A stretch of 64,000 bases of DNA from Hippopus hippopus (Eukaryota; Mollusca; Bivalvia; Cardiida; Cardiidae), in NCBI GenBank assembly GCA_946811185.2, contig OX328106.1, positions 27,340,426-27,404,425 on the forward strand, read 5' to 3'. Both the position numbers and the translations under genes were made by a program. Shown piece after piece: positions 63,997 to 64,000 of the stretch. The notes beneath the pieces are model-generated. The model did no database searches and was not told where the DNA came from. It saw only the letters and a list, made by a program, of their open reading frames with translations. Within the stretch, counting starts at the first letter, position 1. Each line of letters opens with the position of its first letter.

Positions 63997-64000
63997 TAGC

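Overview
This is AT-rich animal nuclear DNA with spliced genes and very dense small repeats. It is most likely from a bivalve mollusc, perhaps a heterodont clam. The evidence is intron-containing metazoan genes, tRNA-derived SINEs with a molluscan-type tail, and dispersed families (AGCTCCACTGGC-ended repeats, AAGATCAG hairpins, GGTCAGCCTG hairpins) that I associate with bivalve genomes. The species call is inference.

Four spliced genes can be reconstructed. (1) Minus strand, 3.4-4.15 kb: the first exons of a DEK_C-domain protein, continuing left, possibly out of the window. (2) Minus strand, 32.2-9.6 kb: a complete five-exon gene for a predicted secreted 362-residue protein (signal peptide, PAN/Apple-like module, thrombospondin type-1 repeat, contactin-associated-protein-like fibrinogen-related domain); every internal junction is phase 1. 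(3) Minus strand, 40.5-38.05 kb: FARSA, the cytosolic phenylalanyl-tRNA synthetase alpha subunit, in two coding exons (493 aa). (4) Plus strand, 44.5-59.5 kb: an eleven-exon RWD-RBR E3 ubiquitin ligase of the RNF14/ARA54 type (596 aa) with an additional C-terminal C6HC zinc module. FARSA and the RNF14-like gene are head to head about 4 kb apart. All splice phases join without a frame break and both multi-exon totals divide by three.

The rest is mostly mobile DNA. About 75 full or partial copies of one roughly 230-bp MITE, with TTAA ends and a near-perfect central palindrome around GGTAACC, lie everywhere except inside the 6.6-kb transposon at 20-27 kb and the 40.5-46.4 kb stretch between and just inside the two housekeeping genes. 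Other elements: a 3.29-kb DNA transposon inserted into another copy of itself (20.3-26.8 kb, 4-bp target duplications, in the last large intron of gene 2); a fold-back mariner derivative (10.7-11.6 kb); a hAT 3' remnant (2.5-3.1 kb); a tandem array of about 58-bp units with a 270-bp higher-order repeat (34.2-35.6 kb); a degenerate ~170-bp tandem repeat and a TATCGCGATA-rich fold-back element between FARSA and RNF14; seven SINEs; and a decayed PIN-like transposon-associated gene (60.7-64.0 kb) broken by stops, a frameshift and a repeat insertion.

The genes do not form a shared pathway; the two housekeeping genes may share an upstream region. The unusual content is the structure of the palindromic MITE family (compensatory core changes, core-less copies, copies swapped at the palindrome centre, copies sharing one TTAA), the self-nested transposon, the domain make-up of gene 2 and the extra zinc module of the RBR ligase.
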